DNA from: an uncultured Colwellia sp.
Lineage (GTDB): Bacteria; Pseudomonadota; Gammaproteobacteria; Enterobacterales; Alteromonadaceae
DNA: 64,000 nt
Direction: 5' to 3'
NCBI GenBank assembly: GCA_913061475.1
Contig: CAJXUN010000002.1
Location: 1-64,000, forward strand
Below are positions 19,924 to 30,166 of this stretch, piece after piece (the first letter of the stretch is position 1; each line of letters begins with the position of its first letter). The notes below the pieces were generated by a model that did no database searches, was not told the origin of the DNA, and worked only from the letters and a program-made list of their open reading frames with translations. The position numbers were made by a program, and so were the translations under genes.

Positions 19924-20737
19924 CGTCGGTTTCTATCGGATTGTCGGTAACAAAGTTAGCCAGCATGACAAAATCTGCCAATGATAAGTTTTCAGGACGA
20001 AGTCCAGGATCAATACCTAATGACGTTAACTGCTCTGCTGAAATAAGCTTTTTGAAGCTATTACGAATGGTTTTTCGGCGTTGATTAAAAGCCGCTAAAC
20101 ACACTTTGTTCAATGCGTTGATATCTTTAACCGGGTTTTTGATAGTTTTATGTGGTATTAACCTAACAATTGCAGAGTCGACTTTCGGTGCGGGTTTAAA
20201 GGCTTCTGGGCCAATTTCCATCACAGGAATCACCTGACACTGGTATTGCGTCATAATTGATAAGCGGCCATAAGCTTTACAGTTTTCACCTGATGCCATA
20301 CGCTGCACAACTTCTTTTTGTAGCATGAAGTGCATGTCTTTGACTTTATCTTTAAACGTTAACAAGTGAAAAATAAGTGGTGTCGAAATGTTATACGGTA
20401 AGTTACCAAAAATACGTAGTGGCTTTTCACCTGAAGCTAATTGAGCAAAATCGAACTTTAAGGCATCTTCCTCATAAATGGTTAATTTAGGTGCTAAGAA
20501 CGGGTGATGACGTAATCTATGCGCTAAATCTCTATCTAATTCAACCACGCTTAAATGACCCGCTCGTTCTATAACAGGCTCGGTAAGTGCACCTAATCCA
20601 GGACCTATTTCAATTAAGTTGTCATTGGGCTCTGGGTTAATGGCGTCAACAATATTGCTGATAATTGCGTCATTGTGCAGAAAGTTTTGTCCAAAACGTT
20701 TCTTCGCTTGGTGACCTAAATGGGAGTTTTTGCTCAT
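19916..20737 (-). CDS. rsmA: 16S rRNA (adenine1518/1519-N6) dimethyltransferase
   Basis: The 273-residue enzyme dimethylates two adenines in helix 45 of 16S rRNA using S-adenosylmethionine. It shows the N-terminal [11 protein letters not shown], the SAM-binding [26 protein letters not shown] and the catalytic [12 protein letters not shown]. The C-terminal [14 protein letters not shown] and [13 protein letters not shown] are also typical. It lies 23 bases after pdxA and overlaps apaG in the conserved operon. Confidence 0.97.
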   Translation of the reverse strand: MSKNSHLGHQAKKRFGQNFLHNDAIISNIVDAINPEPNDNLIEIGPGLGALTEPVIERAGHLSVVELDRDLAHRLRHHPFLAPKLTIYEEDALKFDFAQLASGEKPLRIFGNLPYNISTPLIFHLLTFKDKVKDMHFMLQKEVVQRMASGENCKAYGRLSIMTQYQCQVIPVMEIGPEAFKPAPKVDSAIVRLIPHKTIKNPVKDINALNKVCLAAFNQRRKTIRNSFKKLISAEQLTSLGIDPGLRPENLSLADFVMLANFVTDNPIETDDE

Positions 20738-20760
20738 AATGTTTTTTGCTCGAATTAATC

Positions 20761-21744
20761 TTATGCTTGATTGTTAGCTAATGCTATTGCAGTATTTATG
20801 GCTTCATTGAAGCTGCCCATATCTACTTTATCGGTGCCGGCTAAGTCTAAGGCGGTGCCGTGATCGACAGATGTTCTAATAAACGGTAATCCTAAGGTAA
20901 TGTTGACAGAAGCGCCAAAGCCCTTGAATTTAAGTACCGGTAACCCCTGATCGTGGAACATGCTTAAAATAGCATCAGCATCATCGAGGTATTTTGCTTG
21001 AAAAATAGTATCTGCAGGCAAAGGACCAATGAGGTTCATGCCTTCTAAACGCAATTCGTTTAGGGCAGGTATCATCACATCGATTTCTTCACGTCCTAAA
21101 TGCCCGTCTTCACCGGCATGTGGATTAATACCACAAACATAAATTTTTGGTTTCGCAATACCAAACTTATGAATTAAATCTTGGTTTAATATGCGGGTTA
21201 CTTTTTGTAGGCGTTCATGCGTAATAGCTTTTGAAACATAAGCTAAAGGAATATGTGTCGTGACTAGCGCAACTCTTAATCCTTCAGTTGCGAGCATCAT
21301 CACCACATCAGAACAATTAGCTTGATGAGCAAAATATTCTGTGTGACCACTAAATGCGATACCAGCTTGATTTATAAGACCTTTATGAACTGGTCCGGTA
21401 ACCACAGCATCAAATTCACCTGAAATGTTTTTTTCGCTAGCAATACGCAGCGTTTCAACAACGTAATGACCATTATTGGCGTTAAGCACGCCAGGTTGGC
21501 AAATATCATCTAACGGTACAGGTAATACAATTAGCGTACCTGCTTGGTGCGCAGTGACGGCTTCATCGGCATCATAGTGTTTAATGGTCAATGGTAGATC
21601 TAATAGCTTTGCTCTTGCTGCTAATAACTCAGGAGATGCGACAGCAACAATTTGCGTAGGCCAATTTTGTTGCGCTATTTTGATCATCAGATCAGGGCCA
21701 ATACCTGCTGGCTCTCCCGGTGTTATGGCAATTCTTTTTAACAC
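20761..21744 (-). CDS. pdxA: 4-hydroxythreonine-4-phosphate dehydrogenase
   Basis: The 327-residue NAD-dependent enzyme acts in pyridoxal phosphate synthesis. Motifs include [13 protein letters not shown] at the N-terminus, [14 protein letters not shown], the metal-ligand [21 protein letters not shown] and [11 protein letters not shown]. The start codon is GTG, whose G is also the last base of the surA TAG stop, so the genes overlap by one base and are coupled. An ATG start is not available near the conserved N-terminus, which supports the GTG. Confidence 0.95.
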   Translation of the reverse strand: MLKRIAITPGEPAGIGPDLMIKIAQQNWPTQIVAVASPELLAARAKLLDLPLTIKHYDADEAVTAHQAGTLIVLPVPLDDICQPGVLNANNGHYVVETLRIASEKNISGEFDAVVTGPVHKGLINQAGIAFSGHTEYFAHQANCSDVVMMLATEGLRVALVTTHIPLAYVSKAITHERLQKVTRILNQDLIHKFGIAKPKIYVCGINPHAGEDGHLGREEIDVMIPALNELRLEGMNLIGPLPADTIFQAKYLDDADAILSMFHDQGLPVLKFKGFGASVNITLGLPFIRTSVDHGTALDLAGTDKVDMGSFNEAINTAIALANNQA

Positions 21745-23045
21745 TATTTTTGTTCCGTTTCGAGTATTTCTATATACGCTTCATCACGTAATTCTTTTAT
21801 CCAACGCGCACCTTCCATACCGAATTTTCTATTATAAAGCAGCTGGTATGCGCGATTTTCATTCATTTGCTCTGTTGCGTCTAATGTTCTACGACCTGTT
21901 AATTTAGCAATGTGCCAACCAAACGATGAACGAAACGGCTTATGCACTTCGTCAATACTTAAACGTGCTAATGCTTCAGAAAATGCGGGGTCGTATTTGC
22001 TCGGCTCAGCCCAGCCTAAATCACCACCACGAACAGATGTAGGTCCTTCAGAGTGTTTTTTAGCAAGTTCGGCAAAGTCAGCTTCACCGGCATTAAGCTG
22101 GTCAACAAAACCTTGTAATAACGCTTCCGCTTTTGCTTCACTCAGTATTATTGATGGTTTAATTAATATGTGGCTCGCTTTTACTTCCTCTATTTCTAAA
22201 GTTTGACGGCCACGAACATCAACGAGTTTTACAATACTAAAACCTAAGCCTGTGCGGATTGGGCCAAAAATGCTGCCCTTGGTCTGGCCATCGACTAATT
22301 CAGAAAATAAAGTGGGTATTTCATTAATACTCTTCCAACCTAAATCACCACCTTCAAGCGCATTAGCACCACTTGATGACGTCATGGCGATATTAGTAAA
22401 GTCACTGCCGTTATTTAATAGTTCAAGCACTTTTTCGGCACGAACTTTAGCAGCGCTGATATCCGCTTGCTTTGGATTGTTTGGAAATTCAATTAAGATA
22501 TGGCCTAATCGATATTCGACATCGGCATTGGTTTGTTCTTTCATCACATCTAGTAAATTAGAAACTTCTTGTGGTGATATGTAGATACGACGACGTAAAC
22601 TCGCTCGACGTACTTCACCCGAGATAAGTTCATTACGCACGCTTTCACGATATTTTTCATAGTCTAAGCCATCTGCAATAAGCATTTGACGAAACTCTTC
22701 AAGCGATTGATTACTGTCTTTTGCCATGTTCGATAACGTCTCGTCAAGCTGAGCGTCACTGATTTGAACGCCCATGCGCTCACCAAGTTGCAAGATAATC
22801 GCATCATTAATTAATTTTTCCATGACCTGGATACGTAAAGCACGATCTGAAGGTAAGGTTTTGTTGTTCTTTTTGGCCTGTAAGCTCACAGATGTAACAA
22901 GATCTTTTATTTCAGATTCTAGTACCACACCACTATTAACAACTGCCGCTACTCGGTCTAGTTCAACTTCCACAGCTAGAGATTGCTCTAGTGAGCTAAA
23001 AATAAACACCGAGCCAAGAAGTAATAATTTCAATGAATTTTTCAT
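21744..23045 (-). CDS. surA: Periplasmic peptidyl-prolyl isomerase and outer-membrane protein chaperone SurA
   Basis: The 433-residue protein has a signal peptide (about residues 1-24), a SurA N-terminal domain ([24 protein letters not shown]) and two parvulin domains (near [14 protein letters not shown] and [13 protein letters not shown], each with a GGDLGW motif). A C-terminal helix completes the chaperone core. It escorts outer-membrane proteins such as LptD to the Bam machinery. It follows lptD by 20 bases, a conserved pairing. Confidence 0.96.
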   Translation of the reverse strand: MKNSLKLLLLGSVFIFSSLEQSLAVEVELDRVAAVVNSGVVLESEIKDLVTSVSLQAKKNNKTLPSDRALRIQVMEKLINDAIILQLGERMGVQISDAQLDETLSNMAKDSNQSLEEFRQMLIADGLDYEKYRESVRNELISGEVRRASLRRRIYISPQEVSNLLDVMKEQTNADVEYRLGHILIEFPNNPKQADISAAKVRAEKVLELLNNGSDFTNIAMTSSSGANALEGGDLGWKSINEIPTLFSELVDGQTKGSIFGPIRTGLGFSIVKLVDVRGRQTLEIEEVKASHILIKPSIILSEAKAEALLQGFVDQLNAGEADFAELAKKHSEGPTSVRGGDLGWAEPSKYDPAFSEALARLSIDEVHKPFRSSFGWHIAKLTGRRTLDATEQMNENRAYQLLYNRKFGMEGARWIKELRDEAYIEILETEQK

Positions 23046-23065
23046 GTAACGTAAATTTCTTTTAA

Positions 23066-25345
23066 TTAGTTATTGAGGAAGTAAGGGCGTTTATAGCCAA
23101 ATATACTTGAATTAAACATATCACCAACACTGTTGGAAGATTTATTGCTATTTATACCATTATATACAAATTGAATGTTAAAACTGCTATCAAATGCGTC
23201 ACGATTTTCGTTTAAGTTACCTGCGTCGTCAATTTTTGAATTAATATTGCGATGATAGGTGAAGCGAACCCCCCAACAACAGCTACTGTATTCAAGACCA
23301 GCGTAACTTTCAATACTGCGTTTCCCTTGTAAGTCTTGGGTAAACCGACCAACAAATTGCCAATGATGAGCAATTTTAACACTAGTAGCCAGTGACATTT
23401 GTTCTAATGACTCTCCTGAGACATCACGAGTATATCGATGGTTCAATTGAATTGTTTGATTATTGGAAAATAAATAATCCACTGTCGTTTGGCTTTTATT
23501 GGTGGTACGTGTATCAGTGTTGTACTGAATATCAGAACTAAATTGCCAATTGCGACTTAAATGGACAAAAACATCGGCAGCGAGTGCAGACTTGTCGACT
23601 AGCGCATCTTGGTCGCTATTATTAAAATTACTCTCATTAAAGTAAACAATTCGCCCTAAACTAAAGCGCAATACTTCGTTGTTTTCTTCGGTTAATAATC
23701 TACTTGTGACACCCCAAGATATTTGATTAGCTTGAGCTATGCGATCAATACCACTAAAGCGACGGTCGCGGAATAAACCGTTATAGTCGTCTTGCAGGTT
23801 AGTTGTGTCGTAAATGCCAATATTATTTTGCTCTTTTTCTGGAATAAATAGATATTGCAATTGTGGCTCTAAGGTCTGGTTATAGCGGGTATTGAAAAGG
23901 GCTAAACTTCGATCAAAGTTAACGCCACCATGAAAACGAATTTTAGGTAATGTTCTACTGACATTTTTCTCTAACAGACTGTCATTACCGATGTTTTTCT
24001 GATGATAATTGGTTTGAAGTACCTTTATTTCCGAATTTAAAAACCAAGCTGGGGTCGCAATTGGATATAACAACCCCGCTTCTACGTGATATCTTTCTGC
24101 GCTTGGCTTAGTTTTATCTGGAGTATCAAAACTTGATAATTCAGAATAAATATCAATAATGCCATCGAAGTTTGATAACTTTTGCTGACGACTTATTTCA
24201 ATTTGCGGTAAGGTTTTATAGCTGCGTTGATGATTACCTAGTACTTCAAAATCTTGTAGTTTTAATGTGGTTTGCCAGTGGTCGGCAAAGTAGGAAATTT
24301 CGCCAACTTGATATAAATATGAGTCATTAGCGTTAAATTGACTACTGCCTAAATCAACCAAATAGTTGTCATCACTAATCGTTGTGTAATCAACGTGTGC
24401 TCTAAATCCTTGTGAAAATGTACCTATATGCTGAAATCGTGCTAAATAACGTGAATCATCACTATTAGTGAGTTTTTTATCCTTATTAAGGTATTCAATA
24501 TCAATTTTTCCAGATTGTAATCCATCTAAATATCTAAACTCCGTAATTAGTTGCGTGCCCCTATCCGACATATAACGTGGTGTGATAGTCGCATCCATAT
24601 TTTCTGCAATATTAATATAGTACGGTGTTTCAATTTCTATGCCTGAGCTATTTGACGTACTCACTTTAGGATATAAAAAGCCTGACTGTCGGTCGTTACT
24701 AATAGGCATAGTTAAATAAGGAACATAGAAAATAGGGATATCAAACAGGCTAAAACGCGCATGATAAGCCTCTAATGATTTTTCATCAGACGAAATGGTA
24801 ATTTCACTGGCGCGCATTTGCCAGTCGGGTACGGGGCCATAACAAGTGGTAAAGCTTGAATCGATAAAGCTCAGCGTTTTGCCATTACCATTAATATTAA
24901 TTTTTTCTGCGCTACCGTGCCCAGAAGAGCCAGTTAACTGATACGAGGTTGCAGTCAATGAAGTGGTTTTTTGTAGCTGATTAATATTAAGTGAGTCGGC
25001 AAAAATATCTATGCCATTATTTTGAAAGTGAATATCACCATTTGCATCGACTGTCGATGTTTTGCGATTAACTGATAACTCGTTAGCTACCACAGATTTA
25101 TCTTGATTTAGTAAGGTAACACCACCGGTGAATGTGGCATATTCACCTTTTTTAATACTTGACGTTGACGATAAAATAGTGAAGTTTTCATTTGGAGATT
25201 TACCCGTCTTATCGGCAATATTAGCGTAACTTGGAATCGGGCATATGCTAACACTATTTGTATTTATTTCAGTATTTTGCGCGTTGCTAGTAAAGGTACA
25301 AGGCAACAGAAAGACAAGAGGGATTTTGTTTAAGGGAAAACGCAT
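23066..25345 (-). CDS. lptD: LPS-assembly protein LptD
   Basis: The 759-residue outer-membrane barrel inserts lipopolysaccharide into the outer leaflet with LptE. After a signal peptide (about residues 1-22) come an OstA/LptA-like domain (GGVTLLNQDKSVVANELSV, FADSLNINQLQKTTSLTA) and the LptD barrel (FYVPYLTMPISNDRQSGFL, RDRRFSGIDRIAQANQISWG). An adjacent cysteine pair occurs in YSSCCWGVRFTYHR, and TCYGP carries an N-terminal cysteine, matching the disulfide-forming cysteines of the family. It is the first gene of the minus-strand block and is divergent from the amgK-like gene. Confidence 0.95.
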   Translation of the reverse strand: MRFPLNKIPLVFLLPCTFTSNAQNTEINTNSVSICPIPSYANIADKTGKSPNENFTILSSTSSIKKGEYATFTGGVTLLNQDKSVVANELSVNRKTSTVDANGDIHFQNNGIDIFADSLNINQLQKTTSLTATSYQLTGSSGHGSAEKININGNGKTLSFIDSSFTTCYGPVPDWQMRASEITISSDEKSLEAYHARFSLFDIPIFYVPYLTMPISNDRQSGFLYPKVSTSNSSGIEIETPYYINIAENMDATITPRYMSDRGTQLITEFRYLDGLQSGKIDIEYLNKDKKLTNSDDSRYLARFQHIGTFSQGFRAHVDYTTISDDNYLVDLGSSQFNANDSYLYQVGEISYFADHWQTTLKLQDFEVLGNHQRSYKTLPQIEISRQQKLSNFDGIIDIYSELSSFDTPDKTKPSAERYHVEAGLLYPIATPAWFLNSEIKVLQTNYHQKNIGNDSLLEKNVSRTLPKIRFHGGVNFDRSLALFNTRYNQTLEPQLQYLFIPEKEQNNIGIYDTTNLQDDYNGLFRDRRFSGIDRIAQANQISWGVTSRLLTEENNEVLRFSLGRIVYFNESNFNNSDQDALVDKSALAADVFVHLSRNWQFSSDIQYNTDTRTTNKSQTTVDYLFSNNQTIQLNHRYTRDVSGESLEQMSLATSVKIAHHWQFVGRFTQDLQGKRSIESYAGLEYSSCCWGVRFTYHRNINSKIDDAGNLNENRDAFDSSFNIQFVYNGINSNKSSNSVGDMFNSSIFGYKRPYFLNN

Positions 25346-25762
25346 TTATGGTCCGGATAATTAACTTTAAAAAATACAAAGCCTAGATTCAGAGCGGCAT
25401 TTTACCGCTAAAGGCCATAATAATATAGCAATTTTCATTAGCCTGCTAATTAGTTATACTCAAACGACTTTAAACGGCAAAACATATTGCTCAGATCAAT
25501 GGCTATTATTAGACTATTTGGCACAAACTTTATAACCGCTAAATACCTGTTATATTTTTAAATCAATAGCTTAGCTAAAATCATTTTTTTGATAGCGTCA
25601 AGGTAATATTCAATAGCAATATGCGCGGCTATGCGGCATTTTTTTATCAGGATGATAAATAATAAAATACAGCGCTTTCAATACGGCTTACTTGTGGTGT
25701 TAAATATGCGTACTTACCAGTAGCTTAATAATTATAAATAGTATTTTTAGAGATATCATTCA
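25346..25762. other. Divergent intergenic region between lptD and the amgK-like gene
   Basis: These 417 bases are AT-rich and must hold the promoters for both directions. I see no convincing ORF, RNA gene, repeat or strong hairpin, and I cannot assign specific -35/-10 pairs. Confidence 0.5.
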
Positions 25763-26767
25763 TTGAACAACTTACGAACCACCGAGTTACTTATATGGCT
25801 AGAAAGCCATTTTTCAGTCGACCACATTAACTTAATACCATTGACGGGAGATGCTGGTTTTAGACGATATTTTCGCTTTCAATGCCAAGGGGTTACTTAT
25901 ATTGCCGTCGATGCGCCAGTAAAACTCTCAAATAACCTTGCGTTTTTGACTGTACAAGAAATTTTGCAGCAAGTTGATGTAAATGTGCCTGAAATTATTG
26001 CTGCGGATCTAATACAAGGCTTTCTTTGTTTAAGTGATTTTGGTGATGACTTATTGGCAAATAAATTGTCAAATGAAAATATGCAGTTATATTATCGCAA
26101 TGCGATAGCCGAGCTGAAAAAAATGCTCACCTGCCAAACCTCCCTGACTGAAACGTTACCGCTTTACGATAAGTTGTTCGTCAATACCGAACTGTCCATA
26201 TTTAGTGAGTGGTTGTTAGAAAAGCATTTAGCTATCCATTTGAACGATGATGAAAAAAAACGATTAAGTGATTGTTTTAATATACTAATTTCTGCCATTG
26301 CAGAACAGCCTAAAGTATTTATGCATCGAGATTATCATAGTCGAAATATTATGCTGCTAGATGACGACAAACTTGGCATTATCGATTTTCAAGATGCCGT
26401 GCAAGGACCTGTCATTTATGATTTAGTGTCGCTACTCAGAGATTGTTACATACGTTGGCCTAATGAATTACTGGCGCCGTTAGTTGAGGATTATCGACAG
26501 CAGGTACAAAATTATTTACCCAATGAAAACATCAGCAAAGAAAGATGGCAATATTGGTTTGATTTAACTGGCTTGCAACGTCATATAAAAGCCAGTGGCA
26601 TTTTTGCTCGTTTATACCATAGGGACAATAAATCAGGATACTTAGCTGATATTCCATTAACCTTGGCTTACATTCAAGATGTTAGCAGCCAGTATGATAA
26701 ACTCGATTTTCTTCATCAGTTAGTATCAACTCGCGTTATTCCGGCGCTAGTTGCATTAAGTGAGTAG
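25763..26767 (+). CDS. amgK: APH-family kinase, AmgK-like (N-acetylmuramate/N-acetylglucosamine 1-kinase)
   Basis: The 334-residue phosphotransferase shows the nucleotide-binding GDAGFRRYFRF near residue 28, the catalytic MHRDYHSRNIMLL and IIDFQDAVQGPVIYDLVSLLRD. It resembles Pseudomonas AmgK, which phosphorylates MurNAc and GlcNAc at the anomeric carbon in peptidoglycan recycling. The next gene encodes a MurU-like nucleotidyltransferase, and this pair divergent from lptD is the known Pseudomonas arrangement. The start is a TTG with AGAG upstream; no suitable ATG precedes the conserved region. Substrate is inferred from homology and context. Confidence 0.88.
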   Translation: MNNLRTTELLIWLESHFSVDHINLIPLTGDAGFRRYFRFQCQGVTYIAVDAPVKLSNNLAFLTVQEILQQVDVNVPEIIAADLIQGFLCLSDFGDDLLANKLSNENMQLYYRNAIAELKKMLTCQTSLTETLPLYDKLFVNTELSIFSEWLLEKHLAIHLNDDEKKRLSDCFNILISAIAEQPKVFMHRDYHSRNIMLLDDDKLGIIDFQDAVQGPVIYDLVSLLRDCYIRWPNELLAPLVEDYRQQVQNYLPNENISKERWQYWFDLTGLQRHIKASGIFARLYHRDNKSGYLADIPLTLAYIQDVSSQYDKLDFLHQLVSTRVIPALVALSE

Positions 26768-26816
26768 CCGTTGGTTGATTTTTTTAGTGTTTTTTAGTTC
26801 GAGTTAGGTGGTTTTC

Positions 26817-27521
26817 ATGAAAGCGATGATATTGGCAGCAGGGCGTGGCGAACGTATGCGGCCGTTAACGGATAACTGTCCTAAACCGTTATTAAAAGTT
26901 AATGGTATACCACTTATTGAATATCACATAAAAAACTTGGTCGCTGCAGGGATAACAAATATCGTTATCAATCATGCATGGCTTGGTCAGCAATTGGTTG
27001 ATTATTTGGGTTGTGGTAAGCAGTTTTCTGCCCAAATTAGCTACAGTGAAGAACCTGTTGCTTTGGAAACGGCCGGAGGCATTATCAAAGCTTTACCTTT
27101 GTTAGCAGAGCAAGACGATGAGATATTTTTGGTCATAAATGGTGATATATACTGTGACTTTGATTTCAATAATTTACCGCCATTATCGACAAAATGTAGC
27201 GCCCATTTGATGCTAATCGAAAATCCAGAACATAATTCAACGGGTGACTTTCAAATTCAAGCGGGGATGTTAGCCAATCCAAAAAGTAATAGACAAAATA
27301 CTTATACGTTTAGTGGTATTGCACTCTATCGAAAAAAATTTTTTCAGCAAAACACAAAAAAAGGGGAGTATCAAAGTCTTAAGCAGCAACAGATCGTGTT
27401 ACCTTTAGCACCGATGTTAAGAGCGGCGGCTGAGCAAAAACAAGTGTCTGCTTGTGTTATGTATTCGGCTTGGACTGATGTTGGCACACCAGAGCGTTTA
27501 GCTAAGCTAAACACTATTTAA
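26817..27521 (+). CDS. murU: MurU-like nucleotidyltransferase (MurNAc-1-phosphate uridylyltransferase)
   Basis: The 234-residue enzyme has the nucleotidyltransferase signature MILAAGRGERMRPLTDNCPKP at its N-terminus, then EPVALETAGGIIKAL and the metal-binding INGDIYCDFDF. MurU converts MurNAc-1-phosphate to UDP-MurNAc, bypassing de novo synthesis and fosfomycin inhibition. The start is the ATG with AGGTGG five bases upstream; a GTG three codons earlier overlaps that ribosome binding site. It follows the amgK-like gene by 49 bases. Other sugar-1-phosphate nucleotidyltransferases are possible but the pairing favours MurU. Confidence 0.88.
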   Translation: MKAMILAAGRGERMRPLTDNCPKPLLKVNGIPLIEYHIKNLVAAGITNIVINHAWLGQQLVDYLGCGKQFSAQISYSEEPVALETAGGIIKALPLLAEQDDEIFLVINGDIYCDFDFNNLPPLSTKCSAHLMLIENPEHNSTGDFQIQAGMLANPKSNRQNTYTFSGIALYRKKFFQQNTKKGEYQSLKQQQIVLPLAPMLRAAAEQKQVSACVMYSAWTDVGTPERLAKLNTI

Positions 27522-27556
27522 ACAGTTTTACAGTTAATTAATTATCGAGTTTTAAC

Positions 27557-28366
27557 ATGCGAATTTGGGGTAAAATTTTAGGTTTCTTATTTGGCTTGAT
27601 GCTCAGTAAGAATATTATTGGTGCTTTGATCGGAGCTTGGATTGGTCATCGTTTCGATAAAGGCATCGGGCTAGACTTTAGTGGTTTGGGCGGGGCAAAA
27701 AGTGATACAGAGCGTCAAGCAGCATTTTTTTATAGTACCTTTTCGGTCATGGGCTATATCGCGAAAGCGAATGGCCAAGTTACTCAGCATGAAATCGCTT
27801 TTGCTACGGCGTATATGGACAAGCTTGGACTTAAAGGTGCATTACGTGAACAAGCTCAAGAGGCCTTTCGAGACGGTAAAACTACAGGGTTCCCACTTGA
27901 AGAGCGATTAACAAAATTGAAATCCGCAGTCGCGAATCGCCAAGACCTTCTTCTGTTGTTCTTAGAGATTCAAATTCAAGTCGCATTTGCTGATGGTAAC
28001 CTTGATAAAGATGAACGTGATGCCTTACATCAAATTGCTAATGGCTTAGGTTACTCAGCAAAAGAATTAGATAAATTATTAGAAATGATTATTGCAGGTG
28101 CAAATTTTCATCAACAAGGTCAAGCTGGTGGCAATAATCGCTTCGCGCAATCAGGACAGCAACTTGCCAATGCTTATAAGGTTTTGGGGGTAACAGAGCA
28201 AGATTCAGCCAGTGACATTAAAAAAGCTTACCGAAAACTTATGTCACAGCATCACCCTGATAAATTAGTAGCGAAAGGCTTGCCACCTGAAATGATGGAA
28301 ACCGCGAAACAAAAAGCACAAGACATTCAGGCGGCATATGAGCTGATTACGGCACAAAATAAATAA
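27557..28366 (+). CDS. djlA: DnaJ-like co-chaperone DjlA
   Basis: The 269-residue protein has an N-terminal membrane helix with glycine residues (ILGFLFGLMLSKNIIGALIGAWIG), a central TerB-like helical domain (residues about 55-185) and a C-terminal J domain with the HPD motif in YRKLMSQHHPDKLVAKGLP. This is the DjlA architecture: membrane-anchored stimulation of DnaK. The position near lptD and the amgK-murU pair matches related genomes. It starts 35 bases after murU, so the three genes may form one operon. Confidence 0.95.
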   Translation: MRIWGKILGFLFGLMLSKNIIGALIGAWIGHRFDKGIGLDFSGLGGAKSDTERQAAFFYSTFSVMGYIAKANGQVTQHEIAFATAYMDKLGLKGALREQAQEAFRDGKTTGFPLEERLTKLKSAVANRQDLLLLFLEIQIQVAFADGNLDKDERDALHQIANGLGYSAKELDKLLEMIIAGANFHQQGQAGGNNRFAQSGQQLANAYKVLGVTEQDSASDIKKAYRKLMSQHHPDKLVAKGLPPEMMETAKQKAQDIQAAYELITAQNK

Positions 28367-28526
28367 AAGTTTATATGTTAAGCCTTAAATTAATGACATG
28401 ATTTAATAGGCTTGCGTTAAACGTGCGCTTTTATGTGTTAAATGGCTTTAGCGTGCCTTGCAAGGTAGGTTATAAGTCGCGTACACTAATGGGGAACTTG
28501 TTTCATTCACTCATTGGATAGCAGAA

Positions 28527-28817
28527 ATGTACTTTTCAGTAACTAACAGACGACTTATTGCGATATGGCTCAGTGCTATATTGTTAGTGATGTCTGTGGC
28601 TGTTTCTGCGCATAGTGTTGAACATCTCGATGAAGGTGCTAAAACGCACTGTACTTTGTGCTTTCACCAGCATCAATTTGATCAAGTACTACCGCAGCAA
28701 GATGCCAATCTTGAATTTATTTGCCAACAGTATGATGCAACGATTACTGTTCAACCGACGTTAACACTTTCTCATCGTGTTACTTACCTTAGTCGCGCCC
28801 CACCTACTTTTCTTTAA
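28527..28817 (+). CDS. Small exported HCxLC-motif protein (DUF2946-like)
   Basis: The 96-residue protein has a signal peptide or membrane helix (residues about 9-27, ending VSAH). Next comes a compact cysteine/histidine cluster, AKTHCTLCFHQHQFDQ, that looks like a metal-binding site. The C-terminal RAPPTFL resembles the end of DUF2946-type proteins. GGAT lies ahead of the ATG at a usable distance. It heads a same-strand group with a His-rich outer-membrane protein and zinc-type ABC transporter parts, so a periplasmic zinc-related role is a reasonable inference. The family name is tentative. Confidence 0.7.
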   Translation: MYFSVTNRRLIAIWLSAILLVMSVAVSAHSVEHLDEGAKTHCTLCFHQHQFDQVLPQQDANLEFICQQYDATITVQPTLTLSHRVTYLSRAPPTFL

Positions 28818-28915
28818 AACTCATTATTTAACAACTTTTATATCCACAATTCTATTTGCCCATTCAGCAAATGGACTGTGTTGTCGTATTTAATTTATTT
28901 TAGAGATTTAAAGAA

Positions 28916-30166
28916 ATGAAAAATTTGAAATTTTCTCCTGCTCGCTTATCTGCAAAAGTAAGTGCTGCTTTAGTCGTGACTGCATTGGTTCCTGTCATTG
29001 TACAAGCCCAAACACCAACGCTTTCTAACCCTACGGTTAGTGCCATTTTAGATGGTTACTATCAAAGTGATGATCGCTTAATGGCTGAGCGTGCCAAAGG
29101 TTTTGGCTTAGGTGAAACTGAGTTAGCCTTTAGTGCCAGTATTGATGACATGTTTTATGGCAAGTTAACCACAGTATTTGAATCACATGACGGTGAAAGT
29201 GAAGTCAATGTCGAAGAAGCTTTTATTCAAACCATGGCGTTGCCAAACGGTTTTACGGTAAGAGCGGGGCGATTTTTATCAGATGTTGGCTACTTGAATA
29301 ATCAGCATCTTCATACTGATTCATTTACCAGTCGTCCTAGCGCGTACCGTGCCTTTTTGGGCAACCATTATTATGACGATGGCTTAAGAGTTAGCTATAT
29401 TGCACCAACAGATTTGTATTGGGCAATAGGAGCTGAAGCTTTTTCAGGTGATAGCTTGCGCGCTGCAGATGAACATGGTGAGCGTGAATTTGATAGTACG
29501 GGTGTTTATACCGCCTTTACAAAATTGGGTGGCGATATTGGGGCTGAAAGTTCTTGGCAGTTAGGCTTTAGTTATTTGCGTAATGAAAATGGCCAATCAA
29601 CCCCAGAAGAACATGATGAAGATGAGCATCACGAAGAGGAAGAACATGCAGAAGATGAGCATGGACATAGTCACTCTGCTAGTTATACCGGAAAAAATAC
29701 CTATGTTGCTGACTTTGTTTTTAAGTGGGCACCAAATGGTAACTACAAATATCAACATTTAACCTTAAGCGCTGAATACTTCCGTGTGAATGACTTTATG
29801 GCTGCTGAGCTTCATGATGAACATGAGGAAGAAGATCATCACGATGAAGAAGAGCATCATGATGAAGGCGGCAAAGATTATCATCAAGCTTGGTATGTTA
29901 GTGGTGTATACCAGTTTTCGCCAAACTGGTCAGCGGGTTTACGCTACGGCGAGCTAGATACTCAATTGCAACATGAAGAGCATTTTGATGCACAGGAACT
30001 AAAAGAAACTGAACTAAGTATTGCTTGGCACAATAGCCATTTCTCAACAGTGCGATTAGAATTTAGCCATCAAAACAATACGGGTTTTGAAAATGCTGAA
30101 AAAGATAATGTAATTACTCTACAATATGTTATGGCTTTGGGGGCTCACGGTGCGCATCAATTTTAA
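28916..30166 (+). CDS. Putative metal-related outer-membrane beta-barrel protein with His-rich loops
   Basis: The 416-residue protein has a signal peptide cleaved after about residue 31 (VIVQA-Q). Its barrel-like alternation (LGETELAFSASIDDMFYGKL, FTVRAGRFLSDVGYLNNQH) ends with a short C-terminal tail. Two loops, near residues 230-255 and 298-322, are almost pure His, Asp and Glu (EDEHHEEEEHAEDEHGHSHS; EEEDHHDEEEHHDEG) and could collect zinc at the cell surface or in the periplasm. It overlaps the ZnuA-like gene. It is not a TonB receptor, since no plug domain is seen. I know similar proteins from zinc-regulated loci, but the exact family is not certain. Confidence 0.75.
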   Translation: MKNLKFSPARLSAKVSAALVVTALVPVIVQAQTPTLSNPTVSAILDGYYQSDDRLMAERAKGFGLGETELAFSASIDDMFYGKLTTVFESHDGESEVNVEEAFIQTMALPNGFTVRAGRFLSDVGYLNNQHLHTDSFTSRPSAYRAFLGNHYYDDGLRVSYIAPTDLYWAIGAEAFSGDSLRAADEHGEREFDSTGVYTAFTKLGGDIGAESSWQLGFSYLRNENGQSTPEEHDEDEHHEEEEHAEDEHGHSHSASYTGKNTYVADFVFKWAPNGNYKYQHLTLSAEYFRVNDFMAAELHDEHEEEDHHDEEEHHDEGGKDYHQAWYVSGVYQFSPNWSAGLRYGELDTQLQHEEHFDAQELKETELSIAWHNSHFSTVRLEFSHQNNTGFENAEKDNVITLQYVMALGAHGAHQF